Shown here in pieces: positions 26,831 to 35,168 of a DNA stretch of 64,000 bases. Where the stretch lies: contig NZ_OCNH01000010.1 of assembly GCF_900230225.1 (NCBI RefSeq), forward strand, positions 124,001 through 188,000, read 5' to 3'. A program made the translations under genes and the position numbers. Source of the stretch: Spirosoma fluviale. Lineage in GTDB: Bacteria > Bacteroidota > Bacteroidia > Cytophagales > Spirosomataceae. Under the pieces are notes generated by a model. It was not told the origin of the DNA. It was given only the letters and a program-made list of their open reading frames with translations, and did no database searches. The stretch's first letter is position 1. Each line of letters opens with the position of its first letter.

Positions 26831-27704
26831 AGAGCAACAAGAGGCCATTTTGGCTTATATTTTCAACCGAATGACAGAACCTCAACGGGTCGCATTCGAC
26901 GCTGAACTTGAACAGAATCCATTGCTCAGGGAAGAGGTCGACCACCAGCGCACTATCCAGCGGGGAATGCAATTGTTAGCGTATAAACGCGAAGCCGCCG
27001 ACATGCTTAAGCGTATCAACGTGTCGATGGACGATGAGATACCGTCGGGTAGTCAGTCCGGGTCGGAGCCCGAAAATGATCTGGACAGATCCCCGCTTGT
27101 GAAACCATTGTGGGGGCGCCCGATGGCCTGGGTGGCTGCCGCCAGTGTCGTTATGCTACTGGGTCTTTTTATTTATTTACTCCAGCAGCCAACACGTACC
27201 GGCTCAAAAACACCCGTAGCCCAAACCGACCGCCCAACGCCACCTGTTAACAACCGGCCTCCTTCCGACTCAATACCCACCAGTACCCCGGTCGACTCTG
27301 CTTCAACAGCCCCCCCGGTCGACCCTGCCAATGCAGACCATCTGCTGGCTGATGCGTTTTTTCGGGCCTCCCCGAAAAATGCACCTGTGTTTAGCCCCGG
27401 CCCTGATACCGACGCTGCCGCTCCCGACGATTCTGCTGCGGTAGCGATCGACTCCGCCAATGTGCTGCGAGGGGCCAGCCTTCTGAAACGCAGACGTGAC
27501 CAGGAGGCAGCGACAATTCTTCAACAAATTGTATTGGAAGGCTACCCCGGCCACTGGCGTGCTACGGCCGAATGGTATTTAAGTCTGGCCTATCTGCGTA
27601 TCGATAAACCCCGCGAGGCACGCGCTATCCTGTCACGTATTGCCCGTACCAAAGGTCACCCGTATGAAGCCGAAGCCCGGCGATTGAAAAAAGAAATGAT
27701 GTAA
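26814..27704 (+). CDS. Probable anti-sigma factor, one TM, TPR-like C-terminus
   Basis: The product has 296 residues from a GTG at 26814, overlapping the sigma gene by 17 bases. This GTG places the start at VENLSEEQQEAILAYIFNR, whose helical pattern (with MTEPQRVAFDAELEQNP) is typical of Bacteroidota anti-sigma-like N-termini. A TM helix lies at about 104-123 (MAWVAAASVVMLLGLFIYLL), then a long Pro/Ser/Thr-rich periplasmic spacer, and a C-terminal pair of TPR-like helices (ATAEWYLSLAYLRIDKPREA). The layout suggests a cytoplasmic sigma-binding end and a periplasmic sensor. The sigma-binding role is inferred from overlap and architecture. Confidence 0.75.
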   Translation: MENLSEEQQEAILAYIFNRMTEPQRVAFDAELEQNPLLREEVDHQRTIQRGMQLLAYKREAADMLKRINVSMDDEIPSGSQSGSEPENDLDRSPLVKPLWGRPMAWVAAASVVMLLGLFIYLLQQPTRTGSKTPVAQTDRPTPPVNNRPPSDSIPTSTPVDSASTAPPVDPANADHLLADAFFRASPKNAPVFSPGPDTDAAAPDDSAAVAIDSANVLRGASLLKRRRDQEAATILQQIVLEGYPGHWRATAEWYLSLAYLRIDKPREARAILSRIARTKGHPYEAEARRLKKEMM

Positions 27705-27722
27705 GCTAAACTCTTCCACACC

Positions 27723-29261
27723 ATGCAAGTAGTGTATCATCGTGTTACCTGGCTGTTCGGCCGGCTGGTAAGGGGGCAATTCGTGCTTATGCTGGCTGTT
27801 ATGCTGGTAACCAGTGTTTGCCTGGAAGGACGGGCACAGGAATTTAATTATGGGTTGATTATGGATGACCAGAGTTATCTGCGATTGCCCATTAAGCCAC
27901 CCGTCCTGACCAAACGAGGTTTACGAAACCTGCCGTCAGCAGTTATGTATGAAAATTACTGTCCCAGGCCAGCCAGTCAGGAGCGGCAGGGTACATGCAT
28001 GGCGTTTGCACTGGGGTATTATCTGCGTACCGTTATAGAGGCCAAGCGACAACACCTGACGGATCGTAACCGCATTACCGAATTGGCTTTTTCGCCAACG
28101 TTTCTGTACGAAGAAGCCAAACTGCCCAACGATTACGATTGTAGTCAGGGGTTAAATGTCGATGCGGCTATTGAGGTCATACGTCAGCGTGGAATCGTTC
28201 CCCTGAAAACGCTTGGTTACCCGGCCTGCGGCCAGACTACGGTTAAGCTACGGGCACAGGCACAGGCCAACCGAATTGCAGAAGCCCAGCGTATTTTTGG
28301 CCTGACGGATTCGCCGGAAGAACGAATCAGCCATCTGAAAACAGCGTTAACGGAAGGACTACCTGTGGTGGTGAGTTTTCTGGTTGTTCCTTCGTTTGGA
28401 AACCTGAAAGCGTCACTTTGGGAACCCACCGCCAACGAAACAAACGCCGTTAAGTCCAAAATGGCGGGCGTACTGGCTCGTCAGACTACCCTCAGGGGAC
28501 ACGCCCTTTGTGTGTTGGGGTACGATAATTCTAAATTCGGAGGGGCTTTTCGCATCGTCAATAGCCGGGGCGAAGACTGGGCAGATGGCGGCTTTTGCTG
28601 GATACGCTATGCCGACCTGGCCGCTTTTACCCGGTATGGTGTGCAGGTCTACCCGCAGCTTGAAACTGCCGACCGAAAAGCCATTGGGGGCTTGCAGGCT
28701 GAACTATCGTTTGAGCAGCAAAAAGGTGGTTCGATGCCCGCACAGTTCGATGCCGCAACGTCACAGCGCACCGGCATACTTACCTATCGAATGAGCCAAT
28801 CTTATTCGACGGGAACTTCATTCAAATTTTCGATCAGTAACGACCGTCAGGCTTATCTCTATGTGTTCGGTACCGACAACAGCCCCAACGCCCCTCTGGA
28901 TAAACTCTATCCGTATACAGAAACCAATGCTGGGCAAACGACTGAGTTTAGTCCGCTGCTGGGGGCTTCTACAACAATTAGTTACCCGCCTTCAAATTAC
29001 ATTGAACTCGACTCCACGGCTGGAACCGACTATCTAGTGCTCCTGCTGGCTAACCGGCCTCAGGATCAGAGCCAGCTCGCCCGGCGTTGGGTATCGGCCC
29101 GCAACGCGTCGCGACCTGCTCAATTGCAGCAACTTATTCCGGCTACCGAAGTCATTGCGCCCGCTCAGGTGCACTATGAGACCGACCGGATTCGGTTTAC
29201 GGTGCGACCCGATGCGACTGGGAGCGTACTGCTCGTACTGGTGCTGATTGATCATCGTTGA
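27723..29261 (+). CDS. Exported papain-like (C1) cysteine protease with DUF4384-like domain
   Basis: The 512 residues begin with a signal sequence (about 17-39, ending GRAQ). The papain-type catalytic set is complete by eye: oxyanion Gln86 and nucleophile Cys92 in SQERQGTCMAFA, His260 in LRGHALCVLGYDN, and Asn280 in RIVNSRGEDWADGG. A C-terminal region at about 340-470 (FKFSISNDRQAYLYVFGTD, YPPSNYIELD) resembles DUF4384, a beta domain often joined to caspase-type and other peptidases in large bacterial gene sets. It is the third gene of the sigma/anti-sigma operon and ends in a strong terminator. A similar DUF4384-like domain occurs in the 46126-47622 protein inside the caspase operon, which hints at a shared partner. 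Confidence 0.85.
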   Translation: MQVVYHRVTWLFGRLVRGQFVLMLAVMLVTSVCLEGRAQEFNYGLIMDDQSYLRLPIKPPVLTKRGLRNLPSAVMYENYCPRPASQERQGTCMAFALGYYLRTVIEAKRQHLTDRNRITELAFSPTFLYEEAKLPNDYDCSQGLNVDAAIEVIRQRGIVPLKTLGYPACGQTTVKLRAQAQANRIAEAQRIFGLTDSPEERISHLKTALTEGLPVVVSFLVVPSFGNLKASLWEPTANETNAVKSKMAGVLARQTTLRGHALCVLGYDNSKFGGAFRIVNSRGEDWADGGFCWIRYADLAAFTRYGVQVYPQLETADRKAIGGLQAELSFEQQKGGSMPAQFDAATSQRTGILTYRMSQSYSTGTSFKFSISNDRQAYLYVFGTDNSPNAPLDKLYPYTETNAGQTTEFSPLLGASTTISYPPSNYIELDSTAGTDYLVLLLANRPQDQSQLARRWVSARNASRPAQLQQLIPATEVIAPAQVHYETDRIRFTVRPDATGSVLLVLVLIDHR

Positions 29262-29277
29262 CGATCCTGTGCAATGT

Positions 29278-29323
29278 CGTTTACCATGACAGTACCTGAG
29301 GCTGTCATGGTAAACGGGTTTTT
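29278..29323. terminator. Strong bidirectional terminator
   Basis: Arms 29278-29292 and 29302-29316 are exact 15-bp reverse complements with a 9-base loop, followed on the plus strand by GGTTTTT. The T-tract overlaps the stop codon of the opposing Cys-rich gene, so it probably ends both converging transcripts. Confidence 0.85.
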
Positions 29324-30107
29324 ATCGGGGTGTCATTCGGGGAGCGTTTTGGCAGGCTGGATCGTCGACCAGAATTTTAGACCCGTTCGGTTTACCGTCT
29401 TCAAACAGACGCTGTTTACAGTTATTGTCTCGCGTATCAATAAATACAGATCCGTAGCCTTCGCCACTTTCGGGCATATCGGGATATTTGACAGGAGGTG
29501 GTTTAACGGGATAGCCACAATCTGTGCTATTTCGTTTTAGCACTTTTCCACGCCGGAAGCCGCCTTTTCCATCGCAGAATTTTTCGTATTGAATATGGGT
29601 GACTTCATCACACATCGTTCCCGAGCGTGTACCCTCTTTGCATGGTTCAGGCGGAAGAGGAATTGAGTTGCATTGTCCTATTTTATCGCCGGTTTTAAAG
29701 CCGCCTTTCCCGTCACACACTTTTTCATACTTGATTGATGCCACACAGGTGTCTCCCTGTACTTTGCCCTCAGAACATATTTCAGGTTGCATATTCCACC
29801 AGATTGCCAGAGCAACTAACGCCAGAATACCAACCGGGATAAACCAGTTTTTTTTGAGCCATGTCTGCCAGGGTGGAGGAGGGGGCGTTGGGCATTTTTC
29901 TTTCAGTTCCCGCCCGCAAAGCGCACACTTGATGTCTTTATAACTGATTGTAACGTCGCCGGGTCCGAAGTCCTCCGGCCTCATCAGCTCCGGTTTGGTT
30001 TTATAAGGGCAGTTATTGGCCTGACCACAGCCCTTTTCTTTGGCAATGTGATAGGGGTTAATCTTTGGGCAAGGTTCTGAAACAGGCGGAGTGGAAGACG
30101 TTTGCAT
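29322..30107 (-). CDS. Cys-rich single-TM protein with tandem CDGKGGF repeats
   Basis: The 261 residues split into a cytoplasmic N-terminal part with several cysteines (KEKGCGQANNCPY, IKCALCGREL) that could bind zinc, a Pro-rich linker, a TM helix at about 90-107 (FIPVGILALVALAIWW), and an outside part with two copies of a 40-residue unit (EG, then C, then KYEKVCDGKGGF or QYEKFCDGKGGF). Cysteines in the repeats may form disulfides. There is no signal peptide besides the TM helix. It is transcribed divergently from the SrfB/SrfC operon across 325 bases and converges on the papain-like gene. The family is unknown to me; the layout resembles a one-TM sensor or adaptor. Confidence 0.7.
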   Translation of the reverse strand: MQTSSTPPVSEPCPKINPYHIAKEKGCGQANNCPYKTKPELMRPEDFGPGDVTISYKDIKCALCGRELKEKCPTPPPPPWQTWLKKNWFIPVGILALVALAIWWNMQPEICSEGKVQGDTCVASIKYEKVCDGKGGFKTGDKIGQCNSIPLPPEPCKEGTRSGTMCDEVTHIQYEKFCDGKGGFRRGKVLKRNSTDCGYPVKPPPVKYPDMPESGEGYGSVFIDTRDNNCKQRLFEDGKPNGSKILVDDPACQNAPRMTPR

Positions 30108-30432
30108 AAATGTGTAGCAACGATGATCACGTTTTTACCAGAGTGGCCATCAATAAGTGTCCGGGGAACAGTTTGGTAAATCAATGATACAACAAACCCA
30201 CTGTTTACCTGCTTAAATTTCTGAAAATCATGCAAACCATTAGTGTAAATCCCAGAAAGTGGGTATTTGATAGTGGACCTTGAAACCGCACCTTTACATC
30301 TGCCGATTTATCCACACCATAAATTTTTCTTTGCTGGTTGTCTGGTTAAATGATGCCCATGAAGTATCAATTTCATTAGGCATCATTTACCCCTTCCAGC
30401 CCACTCTCCGCTTTCAAACCTCACTGAATCTT
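30108..30432. other. 325-base divergent intergenic region before the SrfB/SrfC operon
   Basis: A frame from 30280 could extend the downstream gene, but it reads through a clear hairpin and has no protein-like pattern, so I treat the region as non-coding. It must hold the promoters of both divergent genes. No exact TAnnTTTG box was found on either strand, which fits control by an alternative sigma factor. Confidence 0.45.
30348..30388 (+). promoter_or_regulatory. Two-stage hairpin in the leader of the SrfB/SrfC operon
   Basis: AAATGATGCC (30348-30357) pairs with GGCATCATTT (30379-30388), and inside it ATGAA (30359-30363) pairs with TTCAT (30372-30376) around an 8-base loop. It ends 44 bases before the ATG at 30433. 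It could be an operator or an mRNA leader structure; no T-tract follows. Confidence 0.5.
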
Positions 30433-30945
30433 ATGCCACAAGCTACCTGGGAGCAGGAAACTGATCCCCGTAAACTGAAATTGATCTTTCCCACACTGGG
30501 CCAGAGCTTTTACCTTACGCAAACTGAAGCCATTAATCAACTGGCGAGTAGTGCGAACCAAATCGTTCAGGTACATAAAAATGAGTATTCGTTCGAAGTC
30601 GATTTTAGAGGGCTAAAAGCAGTCCCGCAAAAACCCGGTATTCCCAGAGAAGGCAGCCGTCGACCCGTTCCATCCGGCGATGTGATTGGTATTGAGCAAA
30701 ACGGTGCCTGGCTTGGCATGGATGGCTGGCAATCGGACAAACAGTATTTTAAACTCCGCCCGGCCGACGAGGGTCCCGTTATACAGAATAGTGGCGGGAA
30801 TATTGCCCCACCGAAGGCGATAAAGTACAAACTCTGCAAAAATACACTGGCAAATGGGGCTACCTGCAATACCCCCAACATTCCGGAAGCCATTGTTTGC
30901 CGCAGTTGCGGCTCCGAGAAATACCTCGAACCTGTGTATGAATAG
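30433..30945 (+). CDS. Zinc-ribbon protein opening the SrfB/SrfC operon
   Basis: The product has 170 residues from ATG 30433. Residues 1-130 form a beta-rich domain (KLIFPTLGQSFYLTQTEA, YSFEVDFRGLKAV, GIEQNGAWLGMDGW). The C-terminus holds four cysteines in zinc-ribbon spacing (YKLCKN, GATCNTP, IVCRSCGSEKY). No signal peptide or TM segment is present, so it is cytoplasmic. It precedes the SrfB-like gene by 92 bases on the same strand. An adaptor role for the complex is possible; I know no family for the N-terminal part. Confidence 0.7.
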   Translation: MPQATWEQETDPRKLKLIFPTLGQSFYLTQTEAINQLASSANQIVQVHKNEYSFEVDFRGLKAVPQKPGIPREGSRRPVPSGDVIGIEQNGAWLGMDGWQSDKQYFKLRPADEGPVIQNSGGNIAPPKAIKYKLCKNTLANGATCNTPNIPEAIVCRSCGSEKYLEPVYE

Positions 30946-31037
30946 TAAAGTCACAGGTGGGCAATCAATGGGCTGTAAACTAAGTCTATTGTGCTTATCT
31001 CCTGTAGTCTGTCCACTACTAAAACTCTCCTCCAGCC

Positions 31038-34000
31038 GTGAACCCAATTTCTCTTATTGCCAATTCTGGCATTCAGTTCTACGATATTTTACTAAACCTT
31101 GGTGAGGCATCGCCCGCAACAAAAGTGCGCTTTGAATATGCCGAACAAGATGACCCCGATAATGAACGCGTTTATCTGACCACGCCCTACCTGATGGAAA
31201 ATGGCCGGTATGTGAGTCGAATCGACCTTAATGCCGAAGCCTTCCGGGCCGACCGAAGCATAGACGAGAGCAAGATTAACACGGCAAATCTACTTTACCT
31301 GCGCGAAGATTACCTGGTTAACATCCAGGGGCGAGATGCCTTGAACATGCTCGAAGGCGTTTGGTTACCAGCCCCGTTTTTCCGGGTTGAAGATTACGAC
31401 CCCCAATCTTTTTTACCCGGTCCCCACAAATGGGCCAGAATGTATTTGGGCCGGATTAGTAGCCAGGACCGACCGGAAGGTAGCAATTATACACACAAGC
31501 TAGTGCTCGCCTTCGACACGCGTTGCGATGATAAGGACAAGCCCGATACCAACCATACCTATTACCTTATTCCCGACAGCTTTGATCAGAAAGGTGGTAA
31601 AACCCGTTTCGTTTGTGCAACTCATGAAGATACCAACGGATTCTGGCTGTCGCAGGCGTGGGTACGTGATACACTCAAGAGCGAACAGTACAAACGCCGG
31701 AGCCGGTTACCCCGCCAGTTAACCGCCGAAGGGCAGCCCCAGCAACTGTTGCACATCGGGATGTACATGACCTTACTTAGTGTCCTCGAAAAGGCCAATG
31801 CCTTTCCGGCTGTCGTGTTGAAAGATGATGAAGCCGGGCAGCGGATCGACGTCAACCTGGTACTGGATGTCGGTAATTCACGCACCTGCGGATTGGTTAT
31901 GGACAGCACAACCCGTGAGCGAGACCCGGAATTAGCCTTGACCGATGCCCGGCGGCTTACAATTCGTGAATTGTGGAATCCAATCCAGACGAGTAGCAAG
32001 CCATTTGAGATGAAAATGGCGTTTATGGAGGCTCCCTTTGGCGACGGAGGTGAACCCAAAAGTTCACGATTGTTCCGCTGGCCCAGCCCTGTTCGTGTTG
32101 GGCCGGAGGCTACCCGCTATGGGATTATATTCGGGGACAACCAGTCGCTAAGTGGTCAATACGAAACAACGTTTTCATCACCAAAGCGATACCTCTGGGA
32201 CGAAACACGGCGCGAGAAACCCTGGGGATTCTATTCCGTAAATATCGAAAAAACAGACACTCCGGCTACTGATCTTCCGCTAACGGATTTGTTTACCCGA
32301 GATGGTGCCCTCTTGAGTAAGGCCAACCAACAGGCTGCCAAAAATGGGCAGCTGCCTTACTTTGCCGGGCAAACACCTCAGTACGCCCGTAGTTCGTTGA
32401 TGACGTTTGCGCTGGCCGAAATTCTGCTGCAAACGATGAGTTACATCAACAGCTTCGAATACCGGGAAAAATCGGGCGAGGCTGGAGTGCCCCGTCGATT
32501 GCGAAGGGTTGTATTAACCTGCCCGACAGCCATGCCCAAGTCGGAACGGGTAAAACTCCGCGAATGTGCCGCCGATGCACTCCAGTCGCTGCGTGAGTAT
32601 TATGGTAATCAATATAAATTGATTTCTCCCGAACTTGAGATTATTCCGGATCATACTATTCTGGCGGAAAATGAGCGGAATGAGGTACCGAGTAACCTTA
32701 AGGAAATGCGCGAAGAGCATAATCCCCGTCGGATGCGTACGACCTGGGGGTACGATGAAGCAACGTGCAGCCAGTTAGTGTTTCTTTATAATGAGGTCGT
32801 TCATCGGTTTGGCGTGCGTAATGCGCCATTGTTGTTTGAGACGATGGGCCATCAGCGGGCTGGTACCCTGGCACCGGACCAGAAATCGCTCATGATTGCC
32901 AGCGTAGATATCGGGGGCGGCACCACCGATCTCATGATCAGTCATTATGAATATGAGCCGGGTGCTACCACGACGTTGATACCGAATCCCGTATTTTGGG
33001 AGGGCTTCAACGTGGCCGGTGATCAAGTACTTAAGAAGCTCATTGAAGAGTGCGTACTGCCACAGATTGCCCGCGAAGCGCGTCAGCGGGGGTGTGGTCG
33101 GGCCAGTCAGGTGCTGTATAAATTGTTTGGCCCCTATCAGGCCACGGATACCGACGCGACCCGCACCCGTAAAAAACTCTTTGCCAACCAGATTGCAACC
33201 GTTATCGCTCAGGGGATGCTGGAGCAGATCACCAGCCAGCCTGATCAGACGCGTATCGTGCCGTTCGATGAATTTTTTCAGCAGCAGGAAGCGCCTATTC
33301 CCAGCGTGCTGGAATACGTTAACGAGGGCTTTCGGCAGGAAGGCGCTACCGGGTTCGATATTCGGTTCATGTCCTGGGAAGTATCGCCAACGGAAATTAA
33401 TACCCGGGTGATTCGGAATGTGCTGGGACAGATGCTGCGGGATCTTTGCGGGATAATCGGTCAGTATGGCTGCGATTACGTACTTCTGTCGGGCCGACCC
33501 TCTACGCTCCCGGCGGTACTGGATATGTTTCTGGAAAATCTACCCGTTTCTCCGGATCGTATCGTACCCATGAATCGGCTTCGGGTGGCCACCAACCGCA
33601 GTTTCTGGTATCCGTTTAGTGACCCCCACGAGTACACCATCAAAGACCCTAAAACGTGCGTGTCGGTCGGAGCCGCTATTGCCCTACTCGCCGAATTGGG
33701 AAATTTAAGTGGATTTAGGCTCGATACGCGCCTATTGGCCGCTCGTATGACCTCTACGGCGGATTATATCGGTTTATTAACGGAGGGTCAGCCGCCCTGT
33801 GTAAAAGAAGAGCATCTGCTGACGACTCCCGAAGATCCGGGCGGGTTGGCGTTCTGGCTTAACAATGGCAAGAATACGTTTATAGGTATGCGTCAGATGC
33901 CCACCGACCGGTGGATTGCCACGCCCTTATACAAAATCGAGTTTGCCTCCGAGCGAGCGGCACAACTACTTACCCCTAAAATGCCTCTGGAGGTTTCTAT

Positions 34001-34178
34001 TCGTCGACCCAACGCCCGCGATAAAGAAAATCTGATGCTGTTACGCCCCCAAACAGTACTGGACCCTGCTACCGGACAGGACATTCCCGCTTTGCGGCTA
34101 GCCCTTTGTACACTAACCGACCCTTATGGCTACTGGCTCGATACCGGTAATTTCATCCTTGATCCCTACCTCAACTAG
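31038..34178 (+). CDS. srfB: SrfB-like actin/Hsp70-fold protein
   Basis: The product has 1046 residues from a GTG start at 31038. The N-terminus SLIANSGIQFYDILL matches the start of the SrfB family (PF07520), known from the Salmonella srfABC genes controlled by SsrB but without a settled biochemical role. ASKHA nucleotide-binding signatures are visible: phosphate-1 at about 276 (LVLDVGNSRTCGLVMD), phosphate-2 at about 624 (ASVDIGGGTTDLMIS) and adenosine at about 817 (YVLLSGRPSTLPAV). The protein is cytoplasmic by composition. It is followed by a coiled-coil protein and an SrfC-like GTPase on the same strand, the conserved partner order. ATP binding is likely; the job of the complex is unknown. 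Confidence 0.88.
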   Translation: MNPISLIANSGIQFYDILLNLGEASPATKVRFEYAEQDDPDNERVYLTTPYLMENGRYVSRIDLNAEAFRADRSIDESKINTANLLYLREDYLVNIQGRDALNMLEGVWLPAPFFRVEDYDPQSFLPGPHKWARMYLGRISSQDRPEGSNYTHKLVLAFDTRCDDKDKPDTNHTYYLIPDSFDQKGGKTRFVCATHEDTNGFWLSQAWVRDTLKSEQYKRRSRLPRQLTAEGQPQQLLHIGMYMTLLSVLEKANAFPAVVLKDDEAGQRIDVNLVLDVGNSRTCGLVMDSTTRERDPELALTDARRLTIRELWNPIQTSSKPFEMKMAFMEAPFGDGGEPKSSRLFRWPSPVRVGPEATRYGIIFGDNQSLSGQYETTFSSPKRYLWDETRREKPWGFYSVNIEKTDTPATDLPLTDLFTRDGALLSKANQQAAKNGQLPYFAGQTPQYARSSLMTFALAEILLQTMSYINSFEYREKSGEAGVPRRLRRVVLTCPTAMPKSERVKLRECAADALQSLREYYGNQYKLISPELEIIPDHTILAENERNEVPSNLKEMREEHNPRRMRTTWGYDEATCSQLVFLYNEVVHRFGVRNAPLLFETMGHQRAGTLAPDQKSLMIASVDIGGGTTDLMISHYEYEPGATTTLIPNPVFWEGFNVAGDQVLKKLIEECVLPQIAREARQRGCGRASQVLYKLFGPYQATDTDATRTRKKLFANQIATVIAQGMLEQITSQPDQTRIVPFDEFFQQQEAPIPSVLEYVNEGFRQEGATGFDIRFMSWEVSPTEINTRVIRNVLGQMLRDLCGIIGQYGCDYVLLSGRPSTLPAVLDMFLENLPVSPDRIVPMNRLRVATNRSFWYPFSDPHEYTIKDPKTCVSVGAAIALLAELGNLSGFRLDTRLLAARMTSTADYIGLLTEGQPPCVKEEHLLTTPEDPGGLAFWLNNGKNTFIGMRQMPTDRWIATPLYKIEFASERAAQLLTPKMPLEVSIRRPNARDKENLMLLRPQTVLDPATGQDIPALRLALCTLTDPYGYWLDTGNFILDPYLN

Positions 34179-34255
34179 TGTTCAACGGTGCGTTCAGGGT
34201 GGGTTGATGTCCCACGCTGAACGTACTTCCGTATTCCCGAATACCTTGCCCGTTT

Positions 34256-35110
34256 ATGACTCCACACCCGATAGATACCCCACTCGATCAGCTTGTTACG
34301 CATCTTTCTGCCCTGTTAGGCAAGGAGGGTATACAACGGCTTCGCCAGAATCCCAATTTCGCTCTGCCTTACGCTGACGAGGTTTTGACGGATGCCGACT
34401 GGCTGAGTCGGGCCTTGCAGACGATCTTACCCATAGAAGACATTCGGGCTATTGGCGAAGGGGTAGCCAATTTAACCCTGGAACTGCAACGTCCCTTACT
34501 TCAACAGATTGAAGGATTGCGCTGGGAGCAGTTTGAGCAACAGGGAGCTGTCGAGAAAAGCACACAACTCACCGCCGAGGCCCAGGCCGGACGCGAACGG
34601 GCTGAAGTAGAAGCCTTTCGACTTCGTAAAGAACAGGCCGCCTTACTACCCACCGACCTGTTTGTGGCGTCGTTCTTCATCGCTGATGACGAGGTTCCGA
34701 TTCGCGAACTATTGCTGGAAGCTGCCCACCAATCGACAACCGGACTGGCCGAGTTTCTGAAAGGCTTCGTGCCCGGATGGACACGCGTAAAGGCGGTGGT
34801 AAGCCATCCTGCGGGTGAGGTACAGATCGATTTACAACAGGCGCATCAGGCCCTGACCGATTTGCTGGCCGGACTGTCGGGGCTACACATCCCACAGCGA
34901 CGTGCGCTCCTGGAAAAAGTGGCGCAATGGGCTTCCCGACCCTTCCCGGACTACATTTTCGTTTCGCCCGAAGAAAGCCCTCAGCCCGATCCGGCTTTGC
35001 ACAATGTTCATGGGCTGAGCGGAAGTACCATCGTGGAGGGTCGGTCGTTTGCGATCATTCGGCGGCAGTCGCGAACGGTGGTCATGTATGCCGATGTGAT
35101 CGTTGCCTGA
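34256..35110 (+). CDS. Coiled-coil protein between SrfB and SrfC
   Basis: The 284 residues have no signal or TM segment. A long helical, charged stretch at about 75-135 (QLTAEAQAGRERAEVEAFRL) should form a coiled coil. The C-terminal half mixes helices with strands (ADDEVPIRELLLEAAHQ, FPDYIFVSP, SFAIIRRQSRTVVMY). It lies 77 bases after the SrfB-like gene and 58 bases before the SrfC-like start. I do not recognise the family; by position it could link SrfB and SrfC. Confidence 0.7.
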   Translation: MTPHPIDTPLDQLVTHLSALLGKEGIQRLRQNPNFALPYADEVLTDADWLSRALQTILPIEDIRAIGEGVANLTLELQRPLLQQIEGLRWEQFEQQGAVEKSTQLTAEAQAGRERAEVEAFRLRKEQAALLPTDLFVASFFIADDEVPIRELLLEAAHQSTTGLAEFLKGFVPGWTRVKAVVSHPAGEVQIDLQQAHQALTDLLAGLSGLHIPQRRALLEKVAQWASRPFPDYIFVSPEESPQPDPALHNVHGLSGSTIVEGRSFAIIRRQSRTVVMYADVIVA

Positions 35111-35168
35111 TCACGTTTTGCCGGTTTTGGCATTAATCAATACACGCAGACAGAAACACATAATCAAT

